Shown here piece by piece: positions 46,486 through 56,105 of a stretch of 64,000 bases of DNA. The notes under the pieces were generated by a model. It was given only the letters and a program-made list of their open reading frames with translations, had not been told where the DNA came from and did no database searches. Source of the stretch: Arthrobacter sp. StoSoilB20 (lineage in GTDB: Bacteria > Actinomycetota > Actinomycetes > Actinomycetales > Micrococcaceae); assembly GCF_019977295.1 (NCBI RefSeq), contig NZ_AP024651.1:2852001-2916000 (forward strand), given 5' to 3'. The translations under genes were made by a program, and so were the position numbers. How positions within the stretch are numbered: position 1 is the first letter of the stretch; every line of letters starts with the position of its first letter.

Positions 46486-47622
46486 TCAGCGCAGACCCGT
46501 TTTGCGGTTCAGGGCCAGATGTATCAATTCGTCGATCAAATCGCCGTAAGCCAGCCCGGATGCCGCCCACATTTGCGGATACATGCTCTTGGGCGTGAAT
46601 CCCGGCATGGTGTTGATCTCATTGATGATCAGCTCGCCGGCCGGGGTGTAGAAGAAGTCCACGCGGCTAAGCCCCTCGGCTCCCACCGCATCGAATGCCA
46701 GGGCAGCAAGTTCGCGAACACGGCTGATGGCCTCTTCGGGCATGTCGGCCGGGCAACTCAACGCCGCCGCTCCATCTTCAACATACTTGGCAGCGAAGTC
46801 ATAGAACTGGTGCTCTCCTGCTGCCACCGCGATTTCACCGGGCATGGACGTCCGGGGCGCGTCCGTGCCGCGTCCTTGGAGTACGGCACATTCGATCTCA
46901 CGGCCCACAATGCCGGCTTCGATCACGAGTTTCAGGTCATGCCTGCGGGCCTCTTCGATCGCGGCGTCCAGCCCTTCCAGGGAATCCACTTTCGAGATTC
47001 CCATGGACGAACCTGCCCGGGCAGGCTTGACGAACACCGGGAAACCAAGTTTGTCCACGCGCTTACGGACGGCCTCGGCGTCGGTAAGCCAGTCCCGGTC
47101 CGTAACAGCAATGTACGGTCCGACGCTTAGTCCGGCGGACTCGAAGACCACCTTCATGAAGTGTTTGTCCATGCCCACCGCAGAAGCCAGGACCCCGGCC
47201 CCGACATATCGGGTGTCGGAAAGTTCCAGCAGGCCCTGGATGGTTCCGTCTTCGCCCCACGGGCCATGAAGAAGCGGGAACACAACGTCCACGGAGCCCA
47301 ACTCCTGGGGAATGGCGTTGGGCTCGGTAACGACCAGTTGATGCTCACCGCCCACTTCGGCCAGGGTCACGGTCTTTTCCGACGCCGGCACTTCAGGCAG
47401 TGCTGCGGCGCTGAGGGACCACTCACTGGTGTCAGCCGGGGCCAGCACCCATTGCCCCGACTTGGCAATGCCGATCGGAATGACGTCGTACTTGTTCTTG
47501 TCGATGGCTCCCATGACCCCGGCCGCGGTGACGCAACTGACGGCATGTTCGCTGGAGCGGCCGCCGAAAAGAACCGCCACGCGGGGGCGGTTGGTTGCGG
47601 GGGTGGAGTGATCTGTCACCAT
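46486..47622 (-). CDS. ddl: D-alanine-D-alanine ligase
   Basis: Ddl, 378 aa, joins two D-Ala for peptidoglycan. VAVLFGGRSSEHAVSCVTA opens the N-terminal domain, HGPWGEDGTIQGLLEL contributes to substrate binding, FPVFVKPARAGSSMGISK is the ATP-grasp loop, and INEINTMPGFTPKSMYPQM the metal and active-site end. The ATG shares one base with the gpsA stop (TGATG), so murA-plsC-gpsA-ddl reads as one lipid-wall unit. Confidence 0.96.
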   Translation of the reverse strand: MVTDHSTPATNRPRVAVLFGGRSSEHAVSCVTAAGVMGAIDKNKYDVIPIGIAKSGQWVLAPADTSEWSLSAAALPEVPASEKTVTLAEVGGEHQLVVTEPNAIPQELGSVDVVFPLLHGPWGEDGTIQGLLELSDTRYVGAGVLASAVGMDKHFMKVVFESAGLSVGPYIAVTDRDWLTDAEAVRKRVDKLGFPVFVKPARAGSSMGISKVDSLEGLDAAIEEARRHDLKLVIEAGIVGREIECAVLQGRGTDAPRTSMPGEIAVAAGEHQFYDFAAKYVEDGAAALSCPADMPEEAISRVRELAALAFDAVGAEGLSRVDFFYTPAGELIINEINTMPGFTPKSMYPQMWAASGLAYGDLIDELIHLALNRKTGLR

Positions 47623-48674
47623 CAGTAGTCGCCTTCGGACTTCAGTGCCCGGGCCAGCAAACGTGGTCCCAGGTCATCAACGGACATTCTGCCTTCCAGC
47701 ACCGCTACCACGGCTGCCGTAATGGGCATTTCAACGTTCAGTTTGCCGGCAAGTTCGTGCACAGCCGGGCCGGACTTGATTCCTTCGGCAGTCTGGGTCA
47801 TTTGTTCTGCGACCTGTTCCAAAGTCAGCCCTTCGCCCAGCAAACGGCCCGCAGTGTGATTGCGCGACAACGCCGATGAACAGGTGGCTACCAGGTCACC
47901 GAGGCCGGCCAGACCGGCCATGGTGTGGGCTTCGCCGCCGAGGGCGAGGGCAAGCCGGGAGGTTTCCGCAAGTCCACGGGTGATGACCGAAGCCTTGGTA
48001 TTGTCACCCATCTGCCGGCCTTCGCAAATACCCACGGCGAGGGCAATGACGTTCTTGACGATCCCGCCGATCTCAACACCCACCACATCCGTGCTGGTGT
48101 ACGGCCGGAAGTACGGCGCTGTGCAGGACAACGCTATGGCAGCGGCAGTATCGGCATCGCTGCAGGCAACCACGGACGCTGTGGGCTGCTCACGGGCAAT
48201 CTCCATTGCAAGGTTGGGGCCAGAAACCACTGCTACACGGTCGGCAGGAAGCCCCAGTTCCTGTGCGATGACTTCGCTCATCCGGGCATCAGTGCCCAGC
48301 TCCAATCCCTTCATCAGGGAAACCACCACGGCGTCGGGGGCCAGCAAGGGCTTCCACTCGCCCAGTTGTGGCCGCAACGACTGGGCAGGAACAGCAAGGA
48401 CCACCAAAGCAGCGTCTTTGAGCACCTCCGCCACGTCAGTGGAGGCGGTGACGGAAGCCGGAAGCTCAATGTCTTTGAGGTACTGCGGGTTGCGGTGCAG
48501 TGAATTGATCTGTTCCACAACCCCGGGACGGCGGCCCCAGATACGGATGCTGCGTTCAGCGCCGGCGGCCTCCGCGGCGTCGGCCAGGATTTTGGCAAAG
48601 GTGGTGCCCCATGATCCGGCACCCAAAACCGCCACGACGTCCGGGGTCCGGGCAGGGCTTTGGATAATGGTCAT
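47622..48674 (-). CDS. gpsA: Glycerol-3-phosphate dehydrogenase [NAD(P)+]
   Basis: GpsA, 350 aa, reduces dihydroxyacetone phosphate to sn-glycerol 3-phosphate for phospholipids. VVAVLGAGSWGTTFAKIL is the nucleotide motif; VVSGPNLAMEIA and IGGIVKNVIALAVGI (catalytic Lys) plus GLGDLVATCSSALSRN are diagnostic. It lies downstream of plsC with a 4-nt overlap and abuts ddl, linking phospholipid precursor supply with the acyltransferase. Confidence 0.96.
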   Translation of the reverse strand: MTIIQSPARTPDVVAVLGAGSWGTTFAKILADAAEAAGAERSIRIWGRRPGVVEQINSLHRNPQYLKDIELPASVTASTDVAEVLKDAALVVLAVPAQSLRPQLGEWKPLLAPDAVVVSLMKGLELGTDARMSEVIAQELGLPADRVAVVSGPNLAMEIAREQPTASVVACSDADTAAAIALSCTAPYFRPYTSTDVVGVEIGGIVKNVIALAVGICEGRQMGDNTKASVITRGLAETSRLALALGGEAHTMAGLAGLGDLVATCSSALSRNHTAGRLLGEGLTLEQVAEQMTQTAEGIKSGPAVHELAGKLNVEMPITAAVVAVLEGRMSVDDLGPRLLARALKSEGDY

Positions 48675-49444
48675 TTACCTTCCTCGGGTTCCGGAGCGTC
48701 GGAGGCTCCGCGCTCGACGAAACGGCCATGTTTTGACTGTTTGTGAACAGCCGGATCCCAACGTTCAGCAGGAGCGTCTTCGTTGCGGAGCGTCGCCAGC
48801 AGGCCCGTGATGGCGTCCATAATGACTTCGGTTGCCTCAGTCAGCGTGGCGCGATCCATCGGACGGTCGGCGAAGGCACTGAGGTCAACCGGCTTCCCGA
48901 CCAGGACCCGTACTGTTTTGCGCGGGAAAATGTGAAAACGCTTCGCATAACGGGGGAAGACTTCCTGCGCTCCCCAGTGCGCCATAGGGACAACAGGCGC
49001 ACCGGTTTGCAGAGCAAGCCTTGCTGCTCCGGTGTGGCCTTTCATGGGCCACAGATCGGGATCCCGTGTCAGGGTGCCTTCGGGATAGATGATGATCGCA
49101 CCACCGGCGTCCACTACCTCCTTGGCGACTTGCAGCGAACGGTTCGCTCCCGCCGTCGAGCGTTCAACCGGTATCTGCTTGGTGGCTGCCAGCAGTGCTC
49201 CGAGCACGGGGACTTTGAAAAGCCCCTTCTTGGCCAGGAAGTGCGGTGGCCGCTTCTGGTTGTAGACCATGTGCCCAATGACGATGGGATCGATCTCGGT
49301 GCAGTGGTTGGGCGCCGCGATGAAACCACCCGGGGGAAGGTTTTCAACACCTTCCCACTTCTTGGCCATCACGAGGTTCATCAACGGACGAGCCAGGCCC
49401 GCCAGCAGCACGAATGTGGCACGGCTCTTGGCCGATTCCTTCAA
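48671..49444 (-). CDS. plsC: 1-acyl-sn-glycerol-3-phosphate acyltransferase
   Basis: PlsC family, 257 aa. NHCTEID is the HX4D active site and YPEGT the glycerol-phosphate-binding motif; a hydrophobic stretch near 12-25 may bind the membrane. It adds the second acyl chain of phosphatidic acid. The start is TTG with GGGGGA 4-5 nt upstream; an ATG within residues 20-30 would truncate the N-terminus. It follows murA by 11 nt and overlaps gpsA by 4 nt. A C-terminal tail rich in Glu/Pro (DAPEPEEGK) is unstructured. Confidence 0.92.
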   Translation of the reverse strand: MKESAKSRATFVLLAGLARPLMNLVMAKKWEGVENLPPGGFIAAPNHCTEIDPIVIGHMVYNQKRPPHFLAKKGLFKVPVLGALLAATKQIPVERSTAGANRSLQVAKEVVDAGGAIIIYPEGTLTRDPDLWPMKGHTGAARLALQTGAPVVPMAHWGAQEVFPRYAKRFHIFPRKTVRVLVGKPVDLSAFADRPMDRATLTEATEVIMDAITGLLATLRNEDAPAERWDPAVHKQSKHGRFVERGASDAPEPEEGK

Positions 49445-49455
49445 AGGATCCCCCG

Positions 49456-50781
49456 CTACTTGGTGGTGGTGATATCGAAATCGGCACCCAGGCCGGCCAG
49501 CTTCTCGGTAAAGCGCTCGTACCCGCGGTTAATGATGTCGATGCCGGTAACCCTGGAGGTGCCGGTGGCTGCCAGTGCCGCGATGAGGTGGCTGAAGCCG
49601 CCCCGGAGGTCCGGGATATCAATATCGGTGCCACGGAGCGGAGTGGGTCCTGAAATCACGGCGGAGTGAAGGAAGTTCCGCTGACCGAACCGGCATGGGA
49701 CGCTGCCCAGGCACTCACGGTGCACCTGGATGTTTGCTCCCATGCGGGCCAGCGCCTCGGTGAAGCCGAACCGGTTCTCATACACCGTCTCGTGCACGAT
49801 GGAAACGCCCTCGGCCTGGGTCAGCGCCACTACCAGTGGCTGCTGCCAGTCAGTCATGAAGCCGGGGTGCACATCCGTTTCCAGCACCAGCGGGGAGAGC
49901 TTGCCGCCCTGGTGGTAGAAGCGGATGCCGTCGTCTCCGATGTCCATCCCGCCACCGACTTTGCGGTAGGTGTTCAGGAAAGTCATCATGTCCCGCTGGG
50001 ATGCACCTTCAACGAAGATGTCTCCCCGGGTCACCAATGCAGCCGAGGCCCATGATGCGGACTCGTTGCGGTCCGGCAGAGCACGGTGGTTGTACCCACG
50101 GAGGTCCTTGACGCCCTCAATCCTGATGGTGCGGTCGGTCTGGACGCTGATGATGGCGCCCATTTTCTGAAGGACCGCAATGAGGTCGATGATCTCGGGC
50201 TCCGTTGCAGCCCCGATGAGTTCAGTGATTCCTTCTGCCCGTGTTGCGCTCAGCAGCACCTGCTCGGTGGCGCCAACCGAAGGATAGGGAAGGGAGATTT
50301 TGGCTCCATGGAGGCCGTGCGGTGCGGAGATGTGGATCCCGCCAGGGCGCTTTTCCACCACGGCACCGAACTGGCGGAGCACATCGAGATGGTAATCGAT
50401 GGGCCTGTCCCCGATTTTGCAACCACCCAGATCGGGGATGAAGGCCTCCCCGATGGCATGGATCAGGGGCCCGCACAGCAGGATGGGGATCCGGGAATCC
50501 CCGGCATGGGCGTCAATGGCCGTACTGGAGGCAGTCTTGGCATCCTTGGGATCCAAGGTGAGGTCACCCGTAACGGGGTCCTTCACCACTGTCACTCCGT
50601 GCAGCTGCAGCAGGCTGGTGACAACCTCTACATCCTTGATTTCCGGCACGTTCCTCAGCACCGATGGTTCGCTGCCCAGCAACGCCGCCACCATGGCCTT
50701 GGGCACCAGGTTCTTGGCACCGCGAACGGTCACTCGTCCCGTTAATGGGACGCCACCGCGGATTGTCAGAACACTACTCAT
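49456..50781 (-). CDS. murA: UDP-N-acetylglucosamine 1-carboxyvinyltransferase
   Basis: MurA, 441 aa, first committed step of peptidoglycan synthesis and the fosfomycin target. RGAKNLVPKAMVAALLG supplies Lys/Asn, and DLGGCKIGDRPIDYH holds the nucleophilic Cys121, so fosfomycin sensitivity at this residue is expected. LNTYRKVGGGMDIG and DVHPGFMTDWQQPL are actinobacterial features. It starts at ATG after a 209-nt gap containing the leuD terminator and lies upstream of plsC-gpsA-ddl. The position next to leuCD is common in Arthrobacter relatives. Confidence 0.95.
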   Translation of the reverse strand: MSSVLTIRGGVPLTGRVTVRGAKNLVPKAMVAALLGSEPSVLRNVPEIKDVEVVTSLLQLHGVTVVKDPVTGDLTLDPKDAKTASSTAIDAHAGDSRIPILLCGPLIHAIGEAFIPDLGGCKIGDRPIDYHLDVLRQFGAVVEKRPGGIHISAPHGLHGAKISLPYPSVGATEQVLLSATRAEGITELIGAATEPEIIDLIAVLQKMGAIISVQTDRTIRIEGVKDLRGYNHRALPDRNESASWASAALVTRGDIFVEGASQRDMMTFLNTYRKVGGGMDIGDDGIRFYHQGGKLSPLVLETDVHPGFMTDWQQPLVVALTQAEGVSIVHETVYENRFGFTEALARMGANIQVHRECLGSVPCRFGQRNFLHSAVISGPTPLRGTDIDIPDLRGGFSHLIAALAATGTSRVTGIDIINRGYERFTEKLAGLGADFDITTTK

Positions 50782-50914
50782 CTATACCGGTTTCCTCACG
50801 ACTACTCGCCCCCCAAACTTACAAAGGCTCCAGCTAAGCATAGAAGCTTGCGTTACCGAACCGAAATGGACGCACCCTGCGCCGGCCGTACCGGGCCTCA
50901 GCGGGCCCTCTACG

Positions 50915-50956
50915 AAAAAGGACCGGCGGGCAGTCCTTCACGGTGCCCACCGGTCC
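50915..50956 (-). terminator. Intrinsic terminator after leuCD
   Basis: On the minus strand a 13-bp stem (50944-50956 with 50920-50932; one G-U pair, 11-nt loop) is followed by TTTTT (50919-50915). It lies 35 nt after the leuD stop and should end the leuCD transcript before murA. Confidence 0.92.
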
Positions 50957-50990
50957 ACAATCTGCCGCTGTGCGGCCTTGGTTGAAGGCT

Positions 50991-51599
50991 TTAGCCAGCC
51001 TCAACCTTCGCAGGAAGCGTCTTCGGTTTGAAGGAAGGCCGCGTGGCCTCGTAAGCGGTGATGTCTTCCTCGTGCTGCAGGGTCAGGCCGATGTCATCCA
51101 GGCCTTCCAGGAGGCGCCAGCGGGTGTAGTCGTCGATGTCGAAGGGAGCAACAACATTGCCGCACTCCACGGTTTTGCTGACCAGGTCCACCTTGACTTC
51201 GGTGCCGGGGGCGTTCTCCAGGACCTTCCAGATGAGTTCAATGTCATCCTGCGCCACCTGTGCGGCGAGCAAACCCTGCTTGCCGGAGTTTCCGCGGAAA
51301 ATATCGGCAAACCGGGAAGAAAGTACGGCTTTGAAACCGTAGTCCTTCAGCGCCCAGACAGCGTGCTCGCGGGATGAGCCGGTTCCGAAGTCGGGTCCGG
51401 CCACCAGCACTGAGCCGGCATTGAACGGGGCTTGGTTGAGGATGAATGACTCATCCTTGCGCCAGGCAGCGAACAGGGCGTCTTCGAAGCCGGTTCGCGT
51501 GATGCGCTTGAGGTAGACGGCAGGAATGATCTGGTCGGTGTCCACGTTGCTCTGGCGCAACGGCACGCCGATCCCGGTGTGGGTGGTGAATGCTTCCAT
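50991..51599 (-). CDS. leuD: 3-isopropylmalate dehydratase small subunit
   Basis: LeuD, 202 aa, partner of LeuC in the isomerisation of 2- to 3-isopropylmalate. [16 protein letters not shown] and [21 protein letters not shown] are the aconitase swivel-domain motifs. It follows leuC by 10 nt and is ended by an intrinsic terminator. The C-terminal [11 protein letters not shown] tail is unremarkable. Confidence 0.96.
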   Translation of the reverse strand: MEAFTTHTGIGVPLRQSNVDTDQIIPAVYLKRITRTGFEDALFAAWRKDESFILNQAPFNAGSVLVAGPDFGTGSSREHAVWALKDYGFKAVLSSRFADIFRGNSGKQGLLAAQVAQDDIELIWKVLENAPGTEVKVDLVSKTVECGNVVAPFDIDDYTRWRLLEGLDDIGLTLQHEEDITAYEATRPSFKPKTLPAKVEAG

Positions 51600-51609
51600 G
51601 ATGATCCTC

Positions 51610-53061
51610 CTAGACTGCTGTTCCGGTCAGGCTGCCGGCCGTGGCGGACTCAAGGTCCGACGGCGAGCTCAGCGTGCCACGTACGGCTGTGGCCGCAGCG
51701 ACAACAGGTGAGACCAAGTGGGTGCGTCCCCCCTTGCCTTGCCTGCCCTCAAAGTTGCGGTTGGACGTTGATGCGCAGCGCTCTCCCGGCTCCAGTTGGT
51801 CCGGGTTCATGCCCAGGCACATCGAGCAACCGGCGAAACGCCATTCGGCGCCAAATTCCTTGAAGACCTTGTCCAGGCCTTCCGCTTCGGCTTCCAGTCG
51901 GACACGGGCCGAGCCGGGAACCACCAGCATACGGACCTGGGGGTCTTTCTCACGGCCGCGGATGATGTCCGCAGCGGCGCGGAGGTCCTCGATGCGGGAG
52001 TTGGTGCAGGATCCAAGGAAGACCGTGTCCACGCGGATGTCCTTCATGGGGGTCCCTGCTTCCAGGCCCATGTACTGGAGCGCGCGCTCGGCCGCAGCCT
52101 TGGCGTTCTCGTCGCCGAAGTCTTCAGGGGACGGGACCTTGGCCGAAAGGGAAACACCCTGGCCCGGGTTGGTACCCCAGGTCACGAACGGCTCCAGGGT
52201 GTCGGCGTCCAGGTCCACCTCGACGTCGAACCTCGCGTCCTCGTCGGTGTGCAGCGTGTTCCAGTACTCGACGGCGGCGTCCCAGTCGGCGCCTTCGGGC
52301 GCATGGGGCCGGCCCTGCATGTAGTCGTAGGTGGTTTGGTCTGGAGCCACCATGCCTGCCCGGGCACCGGCCTCGATGGACATGTTGCAGATGGTCATGC
52401 GGGCGTCCATGGACAGTGCCCGGATGGCGGAACCACGGTATTCCAGGACATAGCCCTGGCCACCGCCGGTGCCGATCTTGGCAATGACGGCCAGGATGAT
52501 GTCCTTGGCCGTGACACCGGAACGAAGGGTTCCTTCAACGTTGATGGCCATGGTCTTGAACGGCTTCAGGGACAGCGTCTGGGTTGCCATGACGTGCTCA
52601 ACCTCGGACGTGCCGATGCCCATGGCCAAGGCACCGAAGGCTCCGTGCGTTGAGGTGTGGGAGTCGCCGCAAACCACAGTCATGCCCGGCTGGGTCAGCC
52701 CCAGCTGCGGTCCGACGACGTGCACGATCCCCTGTTCCTTGTCACCCAGGGAGTGCAGGCGTACGCCGAATTCCTTGCAGTTGGCCCGCAGCGTTTCAAT
52801 CTGGGTGCGGCTGGTGAGGTCGGCAATTGGCTTGTCGATGTCCAGCGTGGGAGTGTTGTGGTCCTCGGTGGCGATGGTGAGGTCGACACGGCGCAGCGGC
52901 CGCCCGGCCAGCCGCAGGCCTTCAAAAGCCTGCGGTGAGGTCACTTCGTGGACCAGGTGAAGGTCGATGAAGAGAAGATCGGGCTGGGCGTTGGCTCCTT
53001 CGCCTTCACCTTTGCGCACTACGTGCGCGTCCCAGACTTTCTCGGCCAGTGTCTTTCCCAC
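51610..53061 (-). CDS. leuC: 3-isopropylmalate dehydratase large subunit
   Basis: LeuC, 483 aa, 4Fe-4S aconitase-family subunit. Cluster ligands are in [14 protein letters not shown] and [28 protein letters not shown] and VMATQTL are typical. It starts at GTG with AAGGGAG 6 nt upstream. It is divergent from an IclR-type gene and forms an operon with leuD, an arrangement in which the regulator (LtbR/NdgR in relatives) controls leuCD. Confidence 0.96.
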   Translation of the reverse strand: MGKTLAEKVWDAHVVRKGEGEGANAQPDLLFIDLHLVHEVTSPQAFEGLRLAGRPLRRVDLTIATEDHNTPTLDIDKPIADLTSRTQIETLRANCKEFGVRLHSLGDKEQGIVHVVGPQLGLTQPGMTVVCGDSHTSTHGAFGALAMGIGTSEVEHVMATQTLSLKPFKTMAINVEGTLRSGVTAKDIILAVIAKIGTGGGQGYVLEYRGSAIRALSMDARMTICNMSIEAGARAGMVAPDQTTYDYMQGRPHAPEGADWDAAVEYWNTLHTDEDARFDVEVDLDADTLEPFVTWGTNPGQGVSLSAKVPSPEDFGDENAKAAAERALQYMGLEAGTPMKDIRVDTVFLGSCTNSRIEDLRAAADIIRGREKDPQVRMLVVPGSARVRLEAEAEGLDKVFKEFGAEWRFAGCSMCLGMNPDQLEPGERCASTSNRNFEGRQGKGGRTHLVSPVVAAATAVRGTLSSPSDLESATAGSLTGTAV

Positions 53062-53119
53062 GGCCTGCTCCCTTCACTGCGTTTGGCTTGTTGCGTTGTT
53101 CTTTGTCCACTGAAGCAGC

Positions 53120-53130
53120 ATCGCTGCGAT
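53120..53130. promoter_or_regulatory. Palindrome in the leuC-iclR intergenic region
   Basis: ATCGCTGCGAT is an 11-bp palindrome with a central T, 59 nt from the leuC start and 54 nt from the regulator start. It could be a regulator or RNA polymerase-proximal site. Confidence 0.35.
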
Positions 53131-53153
53131 ATAGGCCAGCTAAAGAACTTGCA

Positions 53154-53168
53154 TCTCAGATATTGAGA
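53154..53168. promoter_or_regulatory. Candidate IclR-type operator
   Basis: TCTCA-n5-TGAGA, a perfect inverted repeat with a 5-bp spacer, 16 nt before the regulator ATG and about 93 nt from leuC. Placement fits autoregulation plus control of leuCD by the adjacent IclR-family protein. Confidence 0.5.
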
Positions 53169-53183
53169 CGGCAATATCATTAC

Positions 53184-53903
53184 ATGGACAATTCTAGTGG
53201 AGTCGGTGTCATTGATAAAGCGGCCCAGGTTCTCGACGCCCTCGAGGCCGGGCCTACGACACTCGCGCAACTTGTAGCGGCTACGGGCCTTGCCCGGCCC
53301 ACGGTTCACCGGCTCGCGCTGGCGCTGGTACATCACCGTCTGGTGAGCCGCGACATCCAAGGACGCTTCGTCCTGGGCAGCCGCCTGGTGGAGTTGGCCT
53401 CGGCCGCCGGTGAAGACAGGCTGATCGCCTCCGCTGGACCGGTCCTCATCCAGTTGCGCGACGCCACCGGTGAAAGCGCCCAGATTTTCCGCAGGCAAGG
53501 TGACTGGCGTGTCTGCGTGGCATCAGCCGAACGCCCCATTGGCTTGCGCGACACCATTCCTGTTGGCACGCAGCTGTCCATGAAGGCCGGCTCCGCCGCC
53601 CAGGTCCTGCTGGCATGGGAGGACCACGACAGGCTCCTGGAAGGGCTGCAAAACGCCCGCTTTACGCCCACCGTACTGGCGGGAGTACGACGCCGGGGCT
53701 GGGGTCAGAGCCTCGGCGAACGCGAGCCTGGAGTCGCCTCGGTTTCCGCTCCCGTCCGCGGACCGTCCGGCCGGGTCATTGCGGCCGTCTCGATTTCTGG
53801 TCCCATTGAGCGGCTGACCCGCCAGCCGGGCCGCCTGCACGCCGAAGTAGTTTGCAACGCCGCCCGGGTGCTCACCGAAGCGCTGCGGAAGAACAACGAC
53901 TAG
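53184..53903 (+). CDS. IclR-family regulator of leucine biosynthesis (LtbR/NdgR-like)
   Basis: IclR-family regulator, 239 aa. A winged helix-turn-helix (about 5-70; TTLAQLVAATGLARPTVHRLALALV) is followed by an effector domain (about 85-235) with GLRDTIPVGTQLSMKAGSAAQVLLAW. The N-terminus MDNSSGVGVIDKAAQVLDALEAG matches LtbR/NdgR proteins. The ATG at 53184 is chosen; the frame runs upstream to 53049 inside leuC's start region without family similarity. It is divergent from leuCD, the usual target, and sits close to two palindromes. Effectors in homologues include branched-chain amino-acid intermediates. Confidence 0.9.
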   Translation: MDNSSGVGVIDKAAQVLDALEAGPTTLAQLVAATGLARPTVHRLALALVHHRLVSRDIQGRFVLGSRLVELASAAGEDRLIASAGPVLIQLRDATGESAQIFRRQGDWRVCVASAERPIGLRDTIPVGTQLSMKAGSAAQVLLAWEDHDRLLEGLQNARFTPTVLAGVRRRGWGQSLGEREPGVASVSAPVRGPSGRVIAAVSISGPIERLTRQPGRLHAEVVCNAARVLTEALRKNND

Positions 53904-53910
53904 GTCCGCC

Positions 53911-54447
53911 ATGGAGAACTACGCCGTCTTCCTCCGCGGCATCAACGTCGGTGGCATCAACATCAAGATGGCCGAGCTCAAAGCCGCCCTCCAGAATTAT
54001 CCGTTCGCCAAGGTCAAGACCCTTCTGGCCAGCGGAAACGTGGTGCTGCAAAGTGAACTCAGCGCCCGGGAAGTCAAGAAGCAGTTCGAGCAATGCCTGC
54101 GAACGAGCTTCGACTACGACGCCTGGGTGGTGGTGCTCACAGCAGCGCGCGTTGGCGAACTGGTGGATGCCTGCCCCTATCCGGCTGACGATAAGTCCAC
54201 GCACAGCTACATAACGCTGGCTTCCGATACCGCCATGCTCGATGAACTCTTTGAGGCCGGCGAAGCCCTGGGCGGCGTGGAACAGGTGCGGCTCGGACCC
54301 GAAGCATCGGCGTGGCTGGCCCCGGCAGGCGGCACGTTGGACAGCCCCTTCAGCAAGCTCTCCGCCAAATCACGTTACAAAGCCAGTACAACCACCCGGA
54401 ACCTGCGCACCCTCATCAAAGTCAGGGATGCAGCAGCAGCCCTCTAG
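53911..54447 (+). CDS. DUF1697 family protein
   Basis: DUF1697 protein, 178 aa, function unknown. MENYAVFLRGINVGGINIKMAELKAAL is the signature start; LASGNVVLQSE and SKLSAKSRYKASTTTRNLRTL follow. It is a soluble two-domain alpha/beta protein without obvious catalytic residues. It lies 8 nt below the IclR gene and may be cotranscribed with it, although no functional link is known. A converging GTPase gene begins its end 30 nt away. Confidence 0.93.
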   Translation: MENYAVFLRGINVGGINIKMAELKAALQNYPFAKVKTLLASGNVVLQSELSAREVKKQFEQCLRTSFDYDAWVVVLTAARVGELVDACPYPADDKSTHSYITLASDTAMLDELFEAGEALGGVEQVRLGPEASAWLAPAGGTLDSPFSKLSAKSRYKASTTTRNLRTLIKVRDAAAAL

Positions 54448-54476
54448 CTCAGCGACTCCGGCTCAACGATTCCAGC

Positions 54477-56105
54477 TCAGCGTACTGGGGCAGAACGTGC
54501 CACCTTCAGTGCAGCGTTGAAGGCCTTCTGCCGCGTGATCTCTACGTCCACCGGCTCCACGATCCGTTGCCCGGCAACGGCAGCCACTGCGGCCTTCAAC
54601 CTCTTCGCTGCCCGGGCTGCCCGCGCCTTTGCCGCCCATCCGCCCACAATCCTGCCTGCTATGGCGAGGACGATTCCCAGCAGCACTCCCCCGGCCACCA
54701 TCAAGGTGGGCCACGGCCAACCCTCAGTCCGCGGCACCTCCGGCACGGGCATCTGGAAGTAGCCCAGCGCCGCCAGCACACCGAGCCAGCCAAGCCCACC
54801 AACGGCCAGCACCAAGGCGAGCCACTGGAGCGTGTTGAACAGCACCCACCACAGTGGCCGCTGTGTTGCCTTGAGGTCGGTGCCGGCAATTGCCTGATCC
54901 AAGGCATCGGGCAGTTGTTCCCTGCCGTCGCGTGCGGCTGCGCGGATTGCTGCGCGCCACGGCCCCGGAGCACCAGCGGACGCCGCATCCGCGAAATCCC
55001 TGACGGCAGCATCGGTGCGTGCCCGCTCCGGCGCGCTGGCCGGAGGCAGTGAGGTCCTGCTTAGTTCGGGACGGGTGTCCTTTCGCCCCAGGTTCAGCCT
55101 CCGCAAGGGGTCCGGTCGGAACCGAAGCAACCAACGCGTCACCGGCCACCCCGTCCTTCGGGCTGATTCCCTTGCGAAGGACCTTTGGACCGCGTCCACC
55201 ACCACCGGTACGTTTGCCGCCGTCGCCAGTTCGGATGCCAGCCGCGCCTTGGCGCCCGCTGTGATGCCGTGGGCTTCACCGTCGCCGGACGCGATTGCCA
55301 ATTCCGTACCTGCTTTGAGGACGTCCGCTGCCAGCCTCCGCGTTGTTGCTTCCCGTTGGACCACGACGTTCCTGATGGCCGCACGGACGGCAGGGACGCC
55401 GTCGCCCGTCAGCGCTGACGCACCCACTACACGGACGCTGCCCAGACCGTCACGGGCCAGGATGCCTTTCAGGGACTCCATGACTGCAGAAGCGTCGCCC
55501 GCGCTGAGCTTGTCCATCTGGTTCAGGACCACCAGGGTGACGGCCCCGTGGGAAGCCATGGGCCGAAGGAAGTCGTTGTGCACGGCGGCATCGGCGTACT
55601 TTTGCGGGTCCAGGACCCACACCAGGACATCCACCATGCCCACCATGCGCTGCGCGATCTCCCGGTTTTCCTCCCTGGTGGAGTCGAAGTCCGGAAGATC
55701 CATGAGAACCAGGCCGGTGTCAGCGTCGGCCAACCCAGGGACCGAGGGCAGCGCGTGGCGTTCCTTGACATCGAGCCAGTCGAGCAGCGGGCCACTGCCC
55801 TCCTCACCCCATATTCCCGCCAGCGGCGCCGAGGTGGTGGGGTGCCGCGCCGTCGCTGTTGCGAGGTCGCTTCCTGACACGGCATTGAACAGAGAGGACT
55901 TCCCGCTCCCGGTAGCCCCAAAAAATCCCACCACCGTGTGTCCGGCCGATAAGGAGCGCCTGGAGGTGGCTCGCTCCAAGACCTCGTAGACCGATTGAAG
56001 GTTCTCGTCCGGAAGCACGCCTTCTGCGAGTTCGCGGGCCGTATTAAGGGCCTCCAGCCTGCGCTGCAACTGGGAGGCCTCGCGGACCTGGCCGTGGCGG
56101 CTCAT
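54477..56105 (-). CDS. Dynamin-like membrane GTPase (second of pair)
   Basis: 542 aa, P-loop GTPase: G1 GATGSGKSSLFNAVSG at about 62-77, G3 MDLPDFDS, G4 VLNQMDKL. A helical stalk-like region follows, with two membrane helices near the C-terminus (WLALVLAVGGLGWLGVLAAL and GVLLGIVLAIAGRIVGG) and a basic cytoplasmic tail (KARAARAAKRLK). This is the architecture of bacterial dynamin-like or YfjP-type proteins. It is coupled by ATGA overlap to the upstream GTPase, so the two probably form a heteromeric pair, as DynA/DynB do in Streptomyces. The exact role (membrane remodelling, fission or stress) is unproven. Confidence 0.88.
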   Translation of the reverse strand: MSRHGQVREASQLQRRLEALNTARELAEGVLPDENLQSVYEVLERATSRRSLSAGHTVVGFFGATGSGKSSLFNAVSGSDLATATARHPTTSAPLAGIWGEEGSGPLLDWLDVKERHALPSVPGLADADTGLVLMDLPDFDSTREENREIAQRMVGMVDVLVWVLDPQKYADAAVHNDFLRPMASHGAVTLVVLNQMDKLSAGDASAVMESLKGILARDGLGSVRVVGASALTGDGVPAVRAAIRNVVVQREATTRRLAADVLKAGTELAIASGDGEAHGITAGAKARLASELATAANVPVVVDAVQRSFARESARRTGWPVTRWLLRFRPDPLRRLNLGRKDTRPELSRTSLPPASAPERARTDAAVRDFADAASAGAPGPWRAAIRAAARDGREQLPDALDQAIAGTDLKATQRPLWWVLFNTLQWLALVLAVGGLGWLGVLAALGYFQMPVPEVPRTEGWPWPTLMVAGGVLLGIVLAIAGRIVGGWAAKARAARAAKRLKAAVAAVAGQRIVEPVDVEITRQKAFNAALKVARSAPVR

